DNA of 64,000 nucleotides from Agrostemma githago (GCA_958450325.1 OY288243.1:40527378-40591377); one strand, 5' to 3'; positions 23,628-36,798 are shown, counted from the first letter of the stretch. Notes: generated by a model from the sequence alone, not told the origin. Translations and numbers: made by a program.

Positions 23628-26215
23628 TGTGGACATGACATAGGTCCACCCCGACGCGGCCACGCGCGGGTTTGGGGAGGCGAATGAATCTCCATATGAG
23701 ATGGGTCGAATTCAAATTTAAATCGAAGTGGAGTCGCCACCGAACTTTGTGGGAGTTCGGGCCCGTTCGAACTCACTCTATATCTTAGTGGGCCATGCAC
23801 AAAGTATGGCCCATTCGGATGTCAGAGTTTATTGGGCTCGTCCATTTGCATTTGATACCGATACCGACATTATCGGATACCGTGTATTGAATAACTCTCG
23901 TGCGCCAACGGTTTCGGGCATCCGGAAACCGAGGTTCTGAGTAAGAGGTGCGGTTACGTGTTGGGAAGTTCACAAAGAACACCCAACCCCGCCCGCACAT
24001 TAGCGGTCTCTACTAAGATATCGTTTGACGTTCGAATACGCGCGTTAGTAATACGATAAAAAGATATGCAAACAACGTTTTACCTAAACATGCGAAATTT
24101 TGAATGGGTTGCTATGTTGATTTAATGCATCCAATACTAACGTCAAAGTTATATTTAGCATGCGAGTTCATTTTAGTACAATAAAATAAACAACGAAAAT
24201 AAAAAGCCAAAAATTGAAATAAACGCATTAGTAACGATAATAAGGATAATAACGGTTTGCAAGAGATATGGAATGCTATAGAATAATATAACAACATGAT
24301 GCATGGTTTTGAAAAGTTGTATGACACGTGATGGATTTGACACGCGTTAACCGAAGTCATATAAAAGTATTGTCGAGACTAGAAAAGCATTGGGGAACTC
24401 ACGGTTTTGACGTGATAAGGGGGCACTCGATTGAGTCATTGAAGGACTCGACCGAGTGTGCCTCGAAAAAGGGGTCTGCCCAAAATTTTAGGTGATACTC
24501 GACCGAGTCACGAACAGACTCGACCGAGTCACGAACAGACTCGACCGAGTAGGTCGCCACTCGATCGAGTAATTGCGGGACTCGACCGAGTGGTCCTTAA
24601 AAAACCATTCTGCCTCGGTTTTTGGATGTCACTCGATCGAGTGGCCTATTGCACTCGTTCGAGTGACCCCTGTACGAACTAGGGTTCGCTTCGCAATTTA
24701 TCGTTAATTTCGAAATTGCTTTTTGATTTTGGAAAATTGATGAATCGGGCAAAAATATTGTACGATTTATGCTCGGTTCGTACTTTGATACTCATAGTAT
24801 CCGATATTCGATTACTGAATCGATATTGAATATTTAGAGCAAAACCTAAAAAAATATGTTTGTAAATCGTTTTAAATCAACTAACACGAAATAGGTTATC
24901 TCCGCGTTTATAGTGCCGAGACTAATTCTTTCGAATTATGTGATCACTATTTTTAGCATCAATGAATTCGTATCGGTTAGATTTATTTGATTAATTCATT
25001 TAGATACGACATCCAATCACTAAATTGGTATTGAATCTAAAGAACGACTCTTTATGATTACTTGAATCAAAAAGGACTTGATTTGATTCCCTCCGCATCC
25101 CGACATCGTAATGAATCCTCGCGGATTATGTGATGTTGGATCCGCATCAACGAGTTTCGACCTTAAAAAAAAGTGTTTAATTCGAAAATAATTTTAAAAT
25201 TGATGAATATGCGATGAATGATGATTACGATGCGACGTGAATGAAAAGAGACGAATTTTGTAGATGTTGACTCGCTTCAACAATCAAGCGTTCGGGGTGT
25301 CGGGATAAGCGACCGGCAACGTCGGGTGAAGCACCCTTGTATATTCGGATTTCCTTATCCCGTCATCACTCCCGCTCGACACGAATTAGCGAGTAATTTA
25401 ATGTCTTATACTAATAATATTATCGATATTAGAAGAACGAAAAAAAACGAGGAAGAGAGGAGGACGACGCGAGAGAGAGGAGAAGAGAGAATAGCGGGAT
25501 TTTGCACCCTCAATCAACATGTTTCTTAGTCTCGGATAGAACTCGCTAGTTGTGGCTTGAGCACGGGAGTATCGAGGTTTATGTAAGTTGAGTTATGGTG
25601 GTTTAGGGTTTTGCTTGATGCTTGGGTTGTAAGTAGTAATTAGGATGCTTTAGGGTTGATTAGGGTTGTAAAGGGTGAAGAAAAAAAAGTGTCAAAGTTG
25701 TGTTGCATGTGGGTGTATATATAGGCATGTCACCCACCCTCGTCTAGGGTAATTCGACCGAGTACCCTGCTGACTCGGTCGAGTGGCCCAAAGCAACGCA
25801 ATCGGGCATGTTTGAGGGCCCACTCGATCGAGTGGGCTGACACTCGATCGAGTGGGTCAGCTGGAGCGAGAGGTATTTTGTGGATCTTTCATTTGGGTTG
25901 GACTTTTGAAGTTTGAGGGACTATTTTTTGTGTCTTGGAAGCGGCTTTGACCGGGGTTTGACCCAATCGCTAAAAGTCGGTTTTATTTCCGGTGTCGGTT
26001 TTGACCCAAATTAGTCTCATTTGATTGGAAACGACCCGCTGGGCCTGAATTTGAGGTCACTTTTGTGATATTTGAACAACGTAAAAAGCCCAAGTCAGAA
26101 ACCAATGGTTTCGAGCCCATATCCGAGCGCGTAGAAGCATGTTTGCGTTCGATCATCATCGGGTGTTTTTTGGAAACTGCTATTGACACCTAGCAACCAA
26201 ATGTGGGTGTCTATA
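23628..26215 (-). repeat. 5' LTR of Tat element C, 2588 bp, with palindrome pairs
   Basis: Its ends match the O2 LTRs. Palindromes of the ACTCG-N2-CGAGT type lie at 24425/24446, 24497/24518/24539, 24559/24580, 24631/24653, 25752/25773 and 25822/25842 (start positions). The pitch is 21 bp except the fourth set (22) and the last (20). A third member of the second set is a 21-bp duplication. Confidence 0.85.
25715..25724 (-). promoter_or_regulatory. TATA box of the element C LTR
   Basis: On the minus strand this reads CTATATATAC. The palindrome cluster 25752-25853 begins 27 bp upstream of it, the same layout as in O1 and O2. Confidence 0.65.
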
Positions 26216-26732
26216 CTATGACCCCTTGGAGAAGATGAAACCAGATAAAATGTCGGAGGGCCTCAGTCTCCACTCGAACAATTGCCTTCGGGATGCCTAC
26301 GACCCCTTAGACAAAACAAAACAAGATAAAATGTTCGACGGCGTCAGTCTCCAATCGAAAATTGTCTTCGGGATGCCAATGACCCCTCGGACAAAGTATG
26401 TTTGAGCGTGTCAGTATCCACTCAAACCCAAATTGCTGAGCGAGTCAGTATCCGCCCAAATTGCTGTTTGTTGTTGCCTTCAGGATAACTATGACCCGTT
26501 AGGCTAGAAGGTGTTTGAGCGTGTCACTATCATCTCAAACCAAAATTGTTAAGCGTGTCATTATCCGCCCAAATTGCTTTTTGTTGTTGCCTTCGGGATA
26601 ACTAAGACCCGTTAGGCTAGAAGGTGTTTGAGCGTGTCAGTATCCGCTCAAACCCAAATTGCTGAGCATGTCTGTATCCGTCCAAATTGCTGTTTGTTGT
26701 TGCCTTCAGTATAACTAAGACCCGTTAGGCTG
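26216..26732. repeat. 113-bp tandem repeat with internal inverted repeats
   Basis: TTTGAGCGTGTCA starts at 26401, 26514 and 26627, giving an exact 113-bp period. Degenerate earlier copies extend to 26216. Each unit has TTTGAGCG facing CGCTCAAA around TGTCAGTATC (perfect at 26627-26652). The phrase CGGGATGCCTACGACCCC recalls the Tat post-pol block, so this may be a fragment of another Tat element. No gene is present. Confidence 0.65.
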
Positions 26733-27060
26733 CACTACTAGAAATCCCTTACATTTATGACACTTTACTATTGACGCTTTAGTAAAGCGTCAACGTCATA
26801 ATCTTCCCTCCCCTTATTTTAGTACCTTTACTCCCAAATTAAGAAATAACCACTCTCTTTTAGTTGTGAGATGAGCGCGTAGCAATCATATTATCGCAGT
26901 GAAACCCTAATTATCTTTTTTCTCATTTCCCCAAAACTATTTTACTAAATCTCCTCTTCATACTCATGTTAATCGGTTTCCCCAGAACTAGCCGCTCTCT
27001 TTTTTCTATTCCTTATGTTTTTGTTCGTCGGTTTCCCTCAAAATTAACCCCACCATGGTA
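26733..27060 (+). mobile_element. CACTA transposon left terminus
   Basis: CACTACTAGAAATCCC starts abruptly at the end of the 113-bp repeat. A 10-bp perfect inverted repeat TGACGCTTTA/TAAAGCGTCA follows at 26772-26792. The terminus differs from the one at 22452, so it is a second CACTA family. No right end was found before 32850. Confidence 0.5.
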
Positions 27061-28146
27061 ATTATCGCTCGTTCATCATCACTCCATCCTCCACTATTCA
27101 CCAACTTCCCGTATTACCATTGTCGTCGTTGGGCTGGTGCTCACGACAATATACACAGACACCTATCCTTTCCCTGTTTTGTGCTTGATTGGGTTCATTT
27201 ATTATAACCCTAGAATTTGGGGAAATTGATTCTAAGTTGGATTTTTGTAGCAGTTTGGTGTATTTAACTTGTTTTAATGGACTTTATTGTAGGTTTGATC
27301 ATTTTTATGTTGATTCAGGTTGATGTGTATTGATAGGATGAAGTTTGTATGCATCTACTATTAAATGGCAAATTCAGCGAAGATATGACAACTTATGTTT
27401 TTGAACTTGGGTGCCAGTCGTGTGTGTTATCCAGCTTCATGAATACCAACTCTATTGGTAGGATCTACTCCCTCCTTGTTGTTGTTTCTTAACACTTGGT
27501 GAACTCATTTCCTTTTTCTGCTCATTTCATGTCTCTGACATTGTATTTTTTAAGCATGGGGACAAACATATTGTTTATTTGTTTGTGTGCTACGAAGGTT
27601 GTGAATATATGCTGAAATTTAAAACACTGGATACCATCTTATGAATGCTCTCTATTAAGTTTGACATCATGGATATTTATAGAGTTTACTTTATTGTAAA
27701 TTGATGCGAGTATAATATACTACAAAAATTATCATTATTGGTCTCTTTAGTTACCTCTAGTTTTATTTTTAATTCATTGTCCGAGTCAAATCATAATATA
27801 AAGAGAGCATTGTTCAAATGTGGCTAGTGTTCTTGTCTTGATTCTTAATTCTTAGGGCCATTTTGGTATAGTACAGAGGACATATCCAAAGCCATTGTAA
27901 TGAATTACAACGTGCAAAAGATATATGTAATTGTCCAAGGTGTTAGTACTTAAAGGCTTGCTCCATTCAAATCATGGGAGATTATAATGTGGTACTTCCA
28001 TTTGGATATGTAGTGATGACTCCATCCTAATTCAATCAAAACAATCTGCAGGTGCACTGGTTCTCAAAACAGATGCATATTCACAGATTCTAGTCAAGCG
28101 TTTTCTGCATTAGTGTAATTGCTTAGCTGAGTTTGACAGACTAATA
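27061..28146. other. No gene recognised
   Basis: T-rich, intron-like sequence, perhaps the interior of the CACTA element that starts at 26733. A few exon-like stretches (27340-27460, 27855-27940) end in splice-donor-like words, but their translations match no family I know. Confidence 0.35.
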
Positions 28147-28442
28147 CTCCCTCCTATTCTGAGTATTCCTCCCACTTTCCTTGTTGAGCTTAGTTGGGTT
28201 TTCTTCCCACTTTCCTTTTTTGGAAATAATTTTAATCATTCTTTATTCTTCCTTCAATTCTTTATTCTTTTCCTCCACACCTAATCTCAACACCTTTTCA
28301 CTTTATACCCCACATTTTACACTTCATACCCCACTTTCTATTCATCTCTATTACTTTATCTCCACCCTTTATTATTATTTTACTTCCTCCTTGGTTTCCC
28401 CCCAAAAAATAATTGGGGAGGAATACTCTGAATAGGAGGGAG
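28147..28442. mobile_element. Stowaway-type MITE, 296 bp
   Basis: The ends are inverted repeats of about 27 bp with one mismatch, starting CTCCCTCCTATTC, which is the Stowaway (Tc1/mariner) signature. TA dinucleotides flank it at 28145-28146 and 28443-28444 as the target duplication. The interior is pyrimidine-rich and codes for nothing. Confidence 0.9.
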
Positions 28443-30138
28443 TATATATTATTGGTTAATATGGGCTACAGGTAGCAGAGCCTTTCCCTAAACCACTATT
28501 GATTAGAGAAATGGACCGAATATAAGGTCGTGCTAGTAGCGGAGGTTGTAGCATTAGCCTATTTTACCTTACGAGTTTCTTCGAGGATGAGACATTGCAA
28601 AACCGTTAAAAATTCTCGTTTAAACCAAAAATTAGTGTGATGCTTCTATATATTCAATATGAGTACATGTATATATCAAATATACATGCTGATATGGTTA
28701 ACAAATGAAATGCCAAGTCTTAATACCTACTAATTAGCTAACCAATAACTATTAGGTAGAGAGTATTATTTAGGAGAAACAACTGACTACTACTAATGTT
28801 TTCTTGGGTACAAGAGTACTGTTTGGTTTTTGATAATCAATGTTGGCCATGTCCTCCGTACTGCATGTACTTTTTTAATAATCCATTTTGGTTTTTGATT
28901 AGTTCATGTCCGCTTAGATACAAATATTTGTTAATTTTTTAATGCTTTTTCATTATTATCATTAAGACTACAACTTGGGTATTTTTGTATAATTTAATTA
29001 ACTGGGTGTTTCACTTTTTCATGACTTCATTGAATTAACATTGTCTTCTCCTTTGAATCTTTCACTTTTCTTCATCATTGTTTTTTTAGTTTTCTCTGTA
29101 ATCTTCCAGATTTTCTATAAATGTCACTTGCTAATTCACAATTTCGACTTTTTGTTTTTACTTTTGTTCTGATTTCGATTGCTGTAAGTAAGATATGATT
29201 CCTGATTTCTTAAATTGATTTTAGTAGATACATGACTTGCTTATTGATGCAGCTATTGTAGGTGAATTAGAAAATTATTGGTGAAAGGGCCGAATCTGAT
29301 AAAACCACCCTGATAAGTATTTGCAGGTAGTAAAGCTTAATGTTTTTTATAAATCAAGAGATAAAACAAAAGCTTTATCATCTACCACGCCCACGATATT
29401 GATGGAATAGAAGGCTTTGCATAGAAGTATGAAAATTTATATCAAAGTACATTGTTGAGGTGACACGTTACTCTCTTTTATCATAAAACTTTAATCTTAT
29501 GTTTAATAAAAAAGAGGTATAGCTGTATAGGGAGTCGGTTGATTGAACTTATTTCAGGGTCAATAGAGTTTATATTATTGTAAAACCTTAGTAATATCTC
29601 AGTGTTGTACGATTGTACTGTTCAAGGCCAACTCAAACTTTTTACATACCCGGTTCCACTGTATATCTCTCATGATAAATAAAAATACAACTTTTTATCT
29701 TTCGCCCTAAAGTTTTCTTTTGAGCTATTTATTTGGATGAGGAAGCAATGGTATCAATTAGATTAGTAAGCTTTATTGCAACTTTAGGTTTCAGCTTGTG
29801 ACAATTATTTTTGTTGATTACAGTTTCATTCTTGCGCAGGTTCAAGATTTGTGATATGGTCCCACTACACCAATAACGATGATGGAAAGCTTCCTTCTTG
29901 ACGAATATTAGTCAGTTTTTCTAGGAAGTTTGAACATTGTCATTGAGCAAGTTTTTTGAAAAACAAGCCATTTAATGTAATTGTTGCTCTTCGATTTGAA
30001 ATTTGTTAAAACACTTGGTGATCAATCATTCTACTTATCTAATGAAATGATTTTTTTTAGTTATTTGATTGTATGAATTCTGAAGTGCTTGTTGAGAAAT
30101 ACTCCAGTAGATAATGATAATGATATTGATTAGTATGC
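28443..30138. other. No gene recognised
   Basis: AT-rich sequence with no convincing reading frame, element terminus or structured repeat. Short exon-like stretches near 29250 and 29840 cannot be assigned. Confidence 0.35.
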
Positions 30139-30158
30139 TATATATATATATATATATA
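30139..30158. repeat. (TA)n microsatellite
   Basis: Ten uninterrupted TA units directly left of GAAAAGGGATCAGG, a word often seen at the ends of plant DNA transposons. Confidence 0.9.
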
Positions 30159-32849
30159 GAAAAGGGATCAGGGGAGTTTGGTGAGGATTGGGAAGTTGGG
30201 AAGTTGTGTTTTTGGCCCTTGATTTGGTTTGGATGGATGACTTAGATGGATGATGTGTTAAAAAAAAAGAAAAAAAAGGGGAAAAAACAGTACACTGACA
30301 CAGCAGCAGTGGAGAGAGGGAAGCAACCCTTCCCTCAATCACACTTCGCAGCAGTGGAGAGAGGGAAGAACCCTCTCCTCACTTCTTTATTCTCCCTCCT
30401 TACAATTTGATACTCTCTCATCTTCATCTCCATCTATTAAAAAAAAGCATCATATCTTCAAGATCCATTCATTCAACAAAAAAAGCATCCCCATCTTCAA
30501 ATTTATTCATTCAACAAAAAAAAAGTTTCTTCATCCCAAGTTTCATTCATCCAACAAAAAATAAGAACATCTTCATCTTCAAGCTTGATGAATGACGGAA
30601 TTTTGTAGAAGATCTTCATCTTCATCTTCATCCTATTATCATCTTCATCATGCGTAATGTTCTTACAGAATTGCAAGGTCCCACACTTTTAGTTGTATAG
30701 TCACACTCATTAGGTTGCATAGTCACACTCATTATGTTGTAGAATCACGCAGCTGTACACTCATTGTAGTCACATATTCAGTTGTATAGTCACACTCATC
30801 ATGCTGTATAGTCACACTCGCTGTGTGGTAGAATCACGCAGCTGTAGAATACCTTGGATTAAGGTATCATTCGTTTAATCATCTTCATCTTGATGATTGT
30901 TTTTTTTCCTACCTTCTTTTTTTGGTATTTATAAAATTATTCATCTTCATTATCCAAAAAAAAATGAAAGTTGAATATGAATGAATGGACGACTGTGACC
31001 TCAGTAACGACATTCAAAAAAATGAAACTATTAATCACATACAAAAGTATTTAAACATTCATTAAATATTCAACCTCCATTCATGTTGGTTTCTTCTATA
31101 GTTGATTTCTTCTTTGTAAGACGCATTTAAAATTTCGAAAAATTACTGAAACGTTCTACTTTCCTATCACAAATATTGCAACAGGTGATTGTTAGACGTA
31201 AAATGAGCGACTTCGATTCATTTAACAAAAAAAAAGAATTTCTTCATCTTTAAGATTCGTTCATCCAAAAAAAAGAACAACTTCATCTTCCAACTTCATT
31301 CATCCAACAAAAAAACATTCTAATTAATATATGTTCTAGTTAGAAATATTATTTTGATCGACTGTAAAAACATTTTAATTAAAAAAAAGAACAACTCATT
31401 TTGTGCGTAATGTTCTTGCAGAATTGCAAGGTCACACACTTTTAGTTGTATAGTCACACTCATTATGTTGACGTTTGACATTACGCACAAAATGAGTGTG
31501 ATTCTACAACATAATGAGTGTGATTCTACTGCATGACGAGTGTGACTATACAAAATGAAAAACCAAAATCTGTTCCGATTATACAATATTAGTAGTGTGA
31601 CTATACAACATAGCGAGTGTTACTATACAACAAGGCGAATGTGACTATACAAACAGCTGCGTGGTTTTAAAGGTGAAAGGATAAGTGATTTTGCTATATA
31701 CCTCGCGTGATTAATTATGAAACCAGAAAATAGCGATGAAAATATATTTACATTAGAAAAAGTCCATCCTTTACCTATAGTACGTCAAACATAAAAACAT
31801 TTTAACCCACCAAACATCATTTACATATAGTACGTTCATCCTAAAGCAAACATTTTATCCCATACAAATACTCAAGAATTTATATAAATACTCAAGAGTT
31901 TAACGATGGTCTCCGGTACGTGCGCAACAATACATTGTCCAATTATGTGGTCGGTCGCTGTATCTTCCACGACCTTCTTCTTCCCACCGCCCCTTTTACC
32001 AACATTCCTCTTTCCACCAACCATTTCGCTGCAACAAAACACACAATCAATCTAAATCGCACAACACAACTGAATATGTGACTACAATGACTGTACAACT
32101 GCATGATTGTACAGCATAATGAGTGTGACTATACAACTTTAACTGTGTGACTATACAACATAAACGGTGTGATCCTACAACATAATGACTGTGATCCTAC
32201 AACATAACGAGTATGACTATACAACTTCAACTATGTGACTATACAACATAATCTCTGTGACTATACAACTAAATTATACTCGTACTTATTTATACTTCAA
32301 TCATCATTAGCAAAGATGATTACATACACTAATCACTGCAAGAATTTGTGTGATTCTACAATATAATGAGTGTGACTATACAACATCAACTGTTTGACTA
32401 TACAACCTAAAGTGTGTGACTACAAAACTGAAACCGTAAAATGAAAAATAAAAGCCATACAGTCAATTATTCTTTAATCATCATTAGCAAAGTCGCATTC
32501 ATAATTAGAAAGATGATTATACATAGGAATCAGAGCAAATTATTTAAACATTCATTAAATATTCAACCTTCATTCATCCATATTCAACCTTCATTTTTTT
32601 GTTAATAATGAAGATAAATAATATTATAAATATCAAAAAAAAGAAGGAATGAAAAATAAAACAAGCCTGAGGATGAAGATGATTAATTATTTTAAAGATG
32701 CTCAAAAAAGATAAAAACAAATACCTGAAAATCGTCGAGATTCGGAAGTAGGGATTTGACGAACGTGGAATCTTGAACGTAGATAAAAAAAATACTTGAA
32801 AAATGTCACCCACTTTAAGTTGTATAGTCACACACTTTCAGTTGTATAG
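30159..32849. mobile_element. Fold-back-like repeat region, interrupted by O1
   Basis: Two kinds of repeat dominate. A roughly 22-bp motif, TGAGTGTGACTATACAAC with a variable tail, occurs about thirty times: forward at 31490-31660 and 32060-32430, reverse at 30690-30850, 31440-31465 and 32815-32849. In addition 30886-30995 recurs in inverted orientation at 32566-32690, and CTCATTTTGTGCGTAATGT (31395) is perfectly inverted at 31478-31496. No transposase is seen. O1 is inserted in a copy of the 22-bp motif, so the rest should lie right of the window. Confidence 0.5.
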
Positions 32850-35393
32850 TGTGGACATGACGTAGGTCCACCCCGACGCGGCCACGCGCGGGTTTGGGGA
32901 GGCGAATGAATCTCCATATGAGAATGGATCGAATTGAAATTTAAATCAAAGTGGAGTCGCCACCGAACTTTGTGGCAGTTTGGGCCCGTTCGAACCCACT
33001 TTGTGTCGTAGTGGGCCGTATACAAAATGCGGCCCATTTCCGATGTCAGATTTTATTGGGCTCGTCCCTTTGCATTTGATACCGATACCGACATTATTGG
33101 ATATCGTGTATTGAATGACTCTCGTGCGCCAACGGTTTCGGGCATCTGGAAACCGAGGTTGTGAGTAAGGGGTGAGGGTACGTGTTGGAAGCTCACTAAG
33201 GACACCCAACCCCGCCCGCACATTAGCGGCCTCTACTAAGATATCGAATGACTTTCTAATACGCGCGTTAGTTGAACGATGAAAATGTTATGCAAACAAT
33301 ATGTTCCCTAGACATGCGAAAATTGAAAGGGTTTCTATGTCGATTTAATGCAACTAATTCTAACTTCGAAGTTAAATTTAGCATGCGAAGGTTCATTTTA
33401 GTACAATAAAATAAACAAATAAATCAACAAGAAAAGTAACAAACTTGTTAGTAACGCTATAACGATAATAACGGTTTGCTAGAATATAGAATGAAGTGAA
33501 ATAATGTAAATAAGATGTGTCATAATTTTGAAAAGTGATGTTTCACGCGATTGATTGACACGTGTTGACCTAAGTCATAAAAAAAGGTTTTATCGAGACT
33601 AGAAAGGGGATGTGAGACTCACGGTATTGTCGTGATAAGGCCACTCGATCGAGTCATTGAGGGACTCGACTGAGTGGTCCTCAGGAAAGGCTCCTGTCTC
33701 GTGTTTTAGAACCTACTCGGTCGAGTTATTGACGAACTCGGCCGAGTACATTGCCACTCGATCGAGTCATTGCGAGACTCGACCGAGTGGAGGTCGGAAA
33801 ACATTCTGTCTCGGTTTTTTGGGATGTCACTTAATCGAGCGGCCTATGGCACTCGGTCGAGTGACACCTGTACGAACCATAGTTCATTTCGGCTTTGCTT
33901 TTTGACTTTAATACTTCGATGAATTAGGCATAAATATTGTATAATTTATGTCCAATTTATATTTATGATTCTCGTCGTGCCCGATATCCGCTTATTGAAC
34001 CGGTATCGAATACTAGAGCGAAACTAAAAAGAAAAATGGCTATAAGTCGTTAAGTTAACTAAACGATATAAATTTTCCTCCGCGTTTATAGTGTCGCATT
34101 CAAATTGAATTAATGACATCTATGTTAGCATCAACGAAAAATCGGAGTAGTTAAATTATTTGACCAAACCGTTGAGATTCGACATCCAACTATTGAGTTG
34201 GTATCGAATCTAACGGATCGACACTTTGCTTAAAATGAAAGATTTGATTCCCTCGCCTTCTCCGACATCGTAATGCATCCCTAGGGATTATGTGATGTCG
34301 GATCCGCGTCAACGGGTTTCGACCCTTATAAAAAAGGTATGTTTCGAAAATACTTTTTAGAAAATCGATGAAATATGCGATTGAATGATGATGCGAACGA
34401 AATAAATATTATTGTTTAAGTTGACTTGCTTCAATAATCAAGTGATCGGGGTGAGGGGATAAGCGACCGGCAACGCTGAGTGCAATACTCTTGTATATTC
34501 GGGTTTCCTTATCCCACCATCACTCACACTCGACACAAATTCACAAGTATTTTAATGTCTTATACTAGTGATATTAACGATATTAGGACGCGACATCGAA
34601 ATAAAAAAAAATAAAAAATAAAAGATGAAGAAAAAGAGGAAGATGACGAGAGAGAAAGGAGAAGGAAAGAAAGCGGGTTTTGCACCCTCAACCTACATGT
34701 TGTTGTTCTCGGATGGGACTCATAGTTGTGGCTTACACGTGAGTATCGAGATGTAAGTTAAGTTGTGGTGTATAGGGTTCGGATTCCTAAACGCTAGGGT
34801 TTGGGCTTGGAAGTATGTAGATTAGTATAGAATGGGGTTGAATTAGGGAAGAGAAATATGAAAAAAAGTTGTGTTGAAGTGTGTGCATGGGGTGTATATA
34901 TAGGCATTGCCCATGTACCCCGTCTAGGGTTACTCGACTGAGTAGCCCCTTGACTCGGTCGAGTGGCCCAAACGTCAGCAGCCGGGCTCGAACGAGGGCC
35001 CACTCGAACGAGTAGGTCAGCTGGGTCGCACGGGTCCAATGTTTTGGACCTCGAGATGGGTTTTGTATTTGGGCTGAGTTTTTGATGTTTATGTGGCTGT
35101 TTTTTGTGTGTCTCGGAAACGACTTTGAGCGGGGTTGACCCAATCGTTAAAGTTCGGTTTTATTTCCGGTGTTGGTTTGGACGCAAATTAGTCTTGTTTG
35201 ACTGAAAACGACCCACTGGGCCTGGATTTAAGGTCACTTTCGTGAGATTTGTACTCCATAAGTGCTTAAGCCAACAACTAATGGTTTTGAGCCCACATCC
35301 GAGCGCGTAGCAACACGCTAGCGTCCGATCATCATCGGGTGTTTTTTTGGAAACTATCATAGACACCTGACAGTCAAAATGCGGGTGTCTACA
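32850..35393 (-). repeat. 3' LTR of O1, 2544 bp
   Basis: The minus strand begins TGTAGACACC and ends CATGTCCACA. Palindrome pairs start at 33643/33664, 33715/33736, 33756/33777, 33829/33851 and 34932/34953, with one unpaired at 35002. The pitch is 21 bp except the fourth pair (22). The first four pair starts are spaced 72, 41 and 73 bp, as in O2. Confidence 0.88.
34894..34903 (-). promoter_or_regulatory. TATA box of the O1 LTR
   Basis: The minus strand reads CTATATATAC. Palindromes begin 29 bp upstream at 34932. Confidence 0.65.
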
Positions 35394-35406
35394 GAGCCCC
35401 CACTCT
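35394..35406 (-). other. Polypurine tract of O1
   Basis: The plus strand GAGCCCCCACTCT directly abuts the 3' LTR; on the minus strand it is AGAGTGGGGGCTC, as in O2 and D. Confidence 0.8.
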
Positions 35407-35924
35407 GACTGAGGCTTGGACAAGGCGAAAGTCAGAGTAGCTACCAGGCCAATCGAGGATTGAAACCTGGCAGACTTCCGATCGGGTCGTTTATAGTCCG
35501 TTAGACTCGCGTGAAGGGCTCGCCAGCCATAAGCTAGAAGTCATACCTGAGCGGATGACGATAACTCCGTGGGGAATCGGACTTGTCACATAAGTCCTGG
35601 ATGGGCCTATATGTGGGCCCATCCCGTGCTATTCCGGGGAACACGCCGCCTTGAGCTTTCCGCTGGGGAAATACAGTGAGTTGCATGTCCCTGCTTGAGT
35701 CGTACCTGTATAAGTCACATAAAATTTTGCATGCAACACGTAGATAGGAAATATGACTCGCGCTGGGGCAATTGATTTTTGAACTTTTGAATTTTTGAAA
35801 ATTTTGAACTTTTTTAAATTTGGAAATTTGGAATTTTTGAAATTTTTGACTCCAAAGAAGTTTAGGAAAGTTCGGGATGACTGAATCCGTGCTAGTATTG
35901 AGAGTAGGTCCGTATGTTTGAGCC

Positions 35925-36646
35925 GGTTGGACCCAAGGGACGAAGCTCGCTATCAGGTAATATTGTCTTTCAGGCAGACAGTTCATCTCTACTCGGACCG
36001 CATACTAAGGCAGTATGGTTGGACCCAAAGAATCGCGGAGATTGAAGTAGTTGTGAGTGACCCTACCTAACTGACCGATGTGATGTGCAATATCTGAATG
36101 CAAAGATGGTACACCCGACATACTTGGCCTATCTCCACATCTCGTCACTCAATCTGGGTTTCAGACTCCTATGTGAAGTGGACCAAAGCAGGCGATGCTA
36201 AAGCCCGAGCTGCTCTGAAGGTTGATGAAGCTTTTGATCTGCTGCGAAGGGAGCAAGTTAAAGACAATAGGGGCTTCTTCGACGAAGGTGACACTCTAGC
36301 TACTCTGGTCCGTCTAATGTCAGGTCAGAGAAAGAAGATTAAGACTCAAGCCGAAGGGTCTAGTGCTAGAGGTGCACGGGGGAAAGTGAGCCCCCAGACT
36401 GACTTGGAAAGGAGACTAGGCCCAAGACTAGCAGTGAAGGACTGACTTGGCCCACGAGATAGACTACCCGAGCACGTGCGGGCCTGACTTGGACCAAAGA
36501 CGATAGCTGAAGACCCGCTGTCAAAGAAATGAGTTCGAGCTAAGGAGGTTCCCCTCGTGATTCGGGAACGCTCGCCCCCGCCCCGGCGACCTCGGTCTTC
36601 GCGCGACCCAAAGGACAAAAGAAAGGGCAAAATGCACGAATATTAG
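35925..36646 (+). pseudogene. Truncated antisense (plant-mobile-domain-like) gene of O1
   Basis: It matches the second exon of the O2 antisense gene from its GLDPRDRARYQ segment to the C-terminal stop. A deletion of about 1.3 kb relative to O2 removes the promoter, first exon, intron and start of exon 2; the join lies near 35925. The Trp codon before MQRWYTRH is TGA, splitting what remains, so the longest open part is 36098-36445. The basic C-terminal segment is still recognisable on the plus strand. It can no longer make the full protein. Confidence 0.8.
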
Positions 36647-36734
36647 TTTCCTTTGTTTTATTATTTGAGTATTATTATTTTTTTTTGGTGTGATTTGTTT
36701 GTGTGTGCCGTTTTTGGCATGTTTTCGTTTATTG

Positions 36735-36798
36735 CAGTGGTTGTACCCTTTTGAGGGGTTGCCTACGTATCCACAATTAGCGGAATCAAACCAAACGT
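36735..36798 (-). other. Conserved Tat post-pol block of O1
   Basis: The plus strand has GGTTGTACCCTTTTGAGGGG followed by TTGCCTACGTATCC, nearly identical to 50743-50806 in O2. It lies between the converging pol and antisense gene ends. The 36799-36963 stretch beside it is AT-rich spacer. Confidence 0.75.

Larger units (their letters stand above)
22453..26215 (-). mobile_element. Truncated Tat-lineage element C: leader, primer site and 5' LTR
   Basis: Read on the minus strand this is a 5' LTR (26215 to 23628), a primer site, and about 1.15 kb of untranslated leader that matches the O2 leader at 57600-58422. It then stops at a CACTA terminus, and no gag or pol of this copy is present in the window. 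The LTR start is mutated from TGTAGACACC to TATAGACACC, fitting an older copy. Confidence 0.8.
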
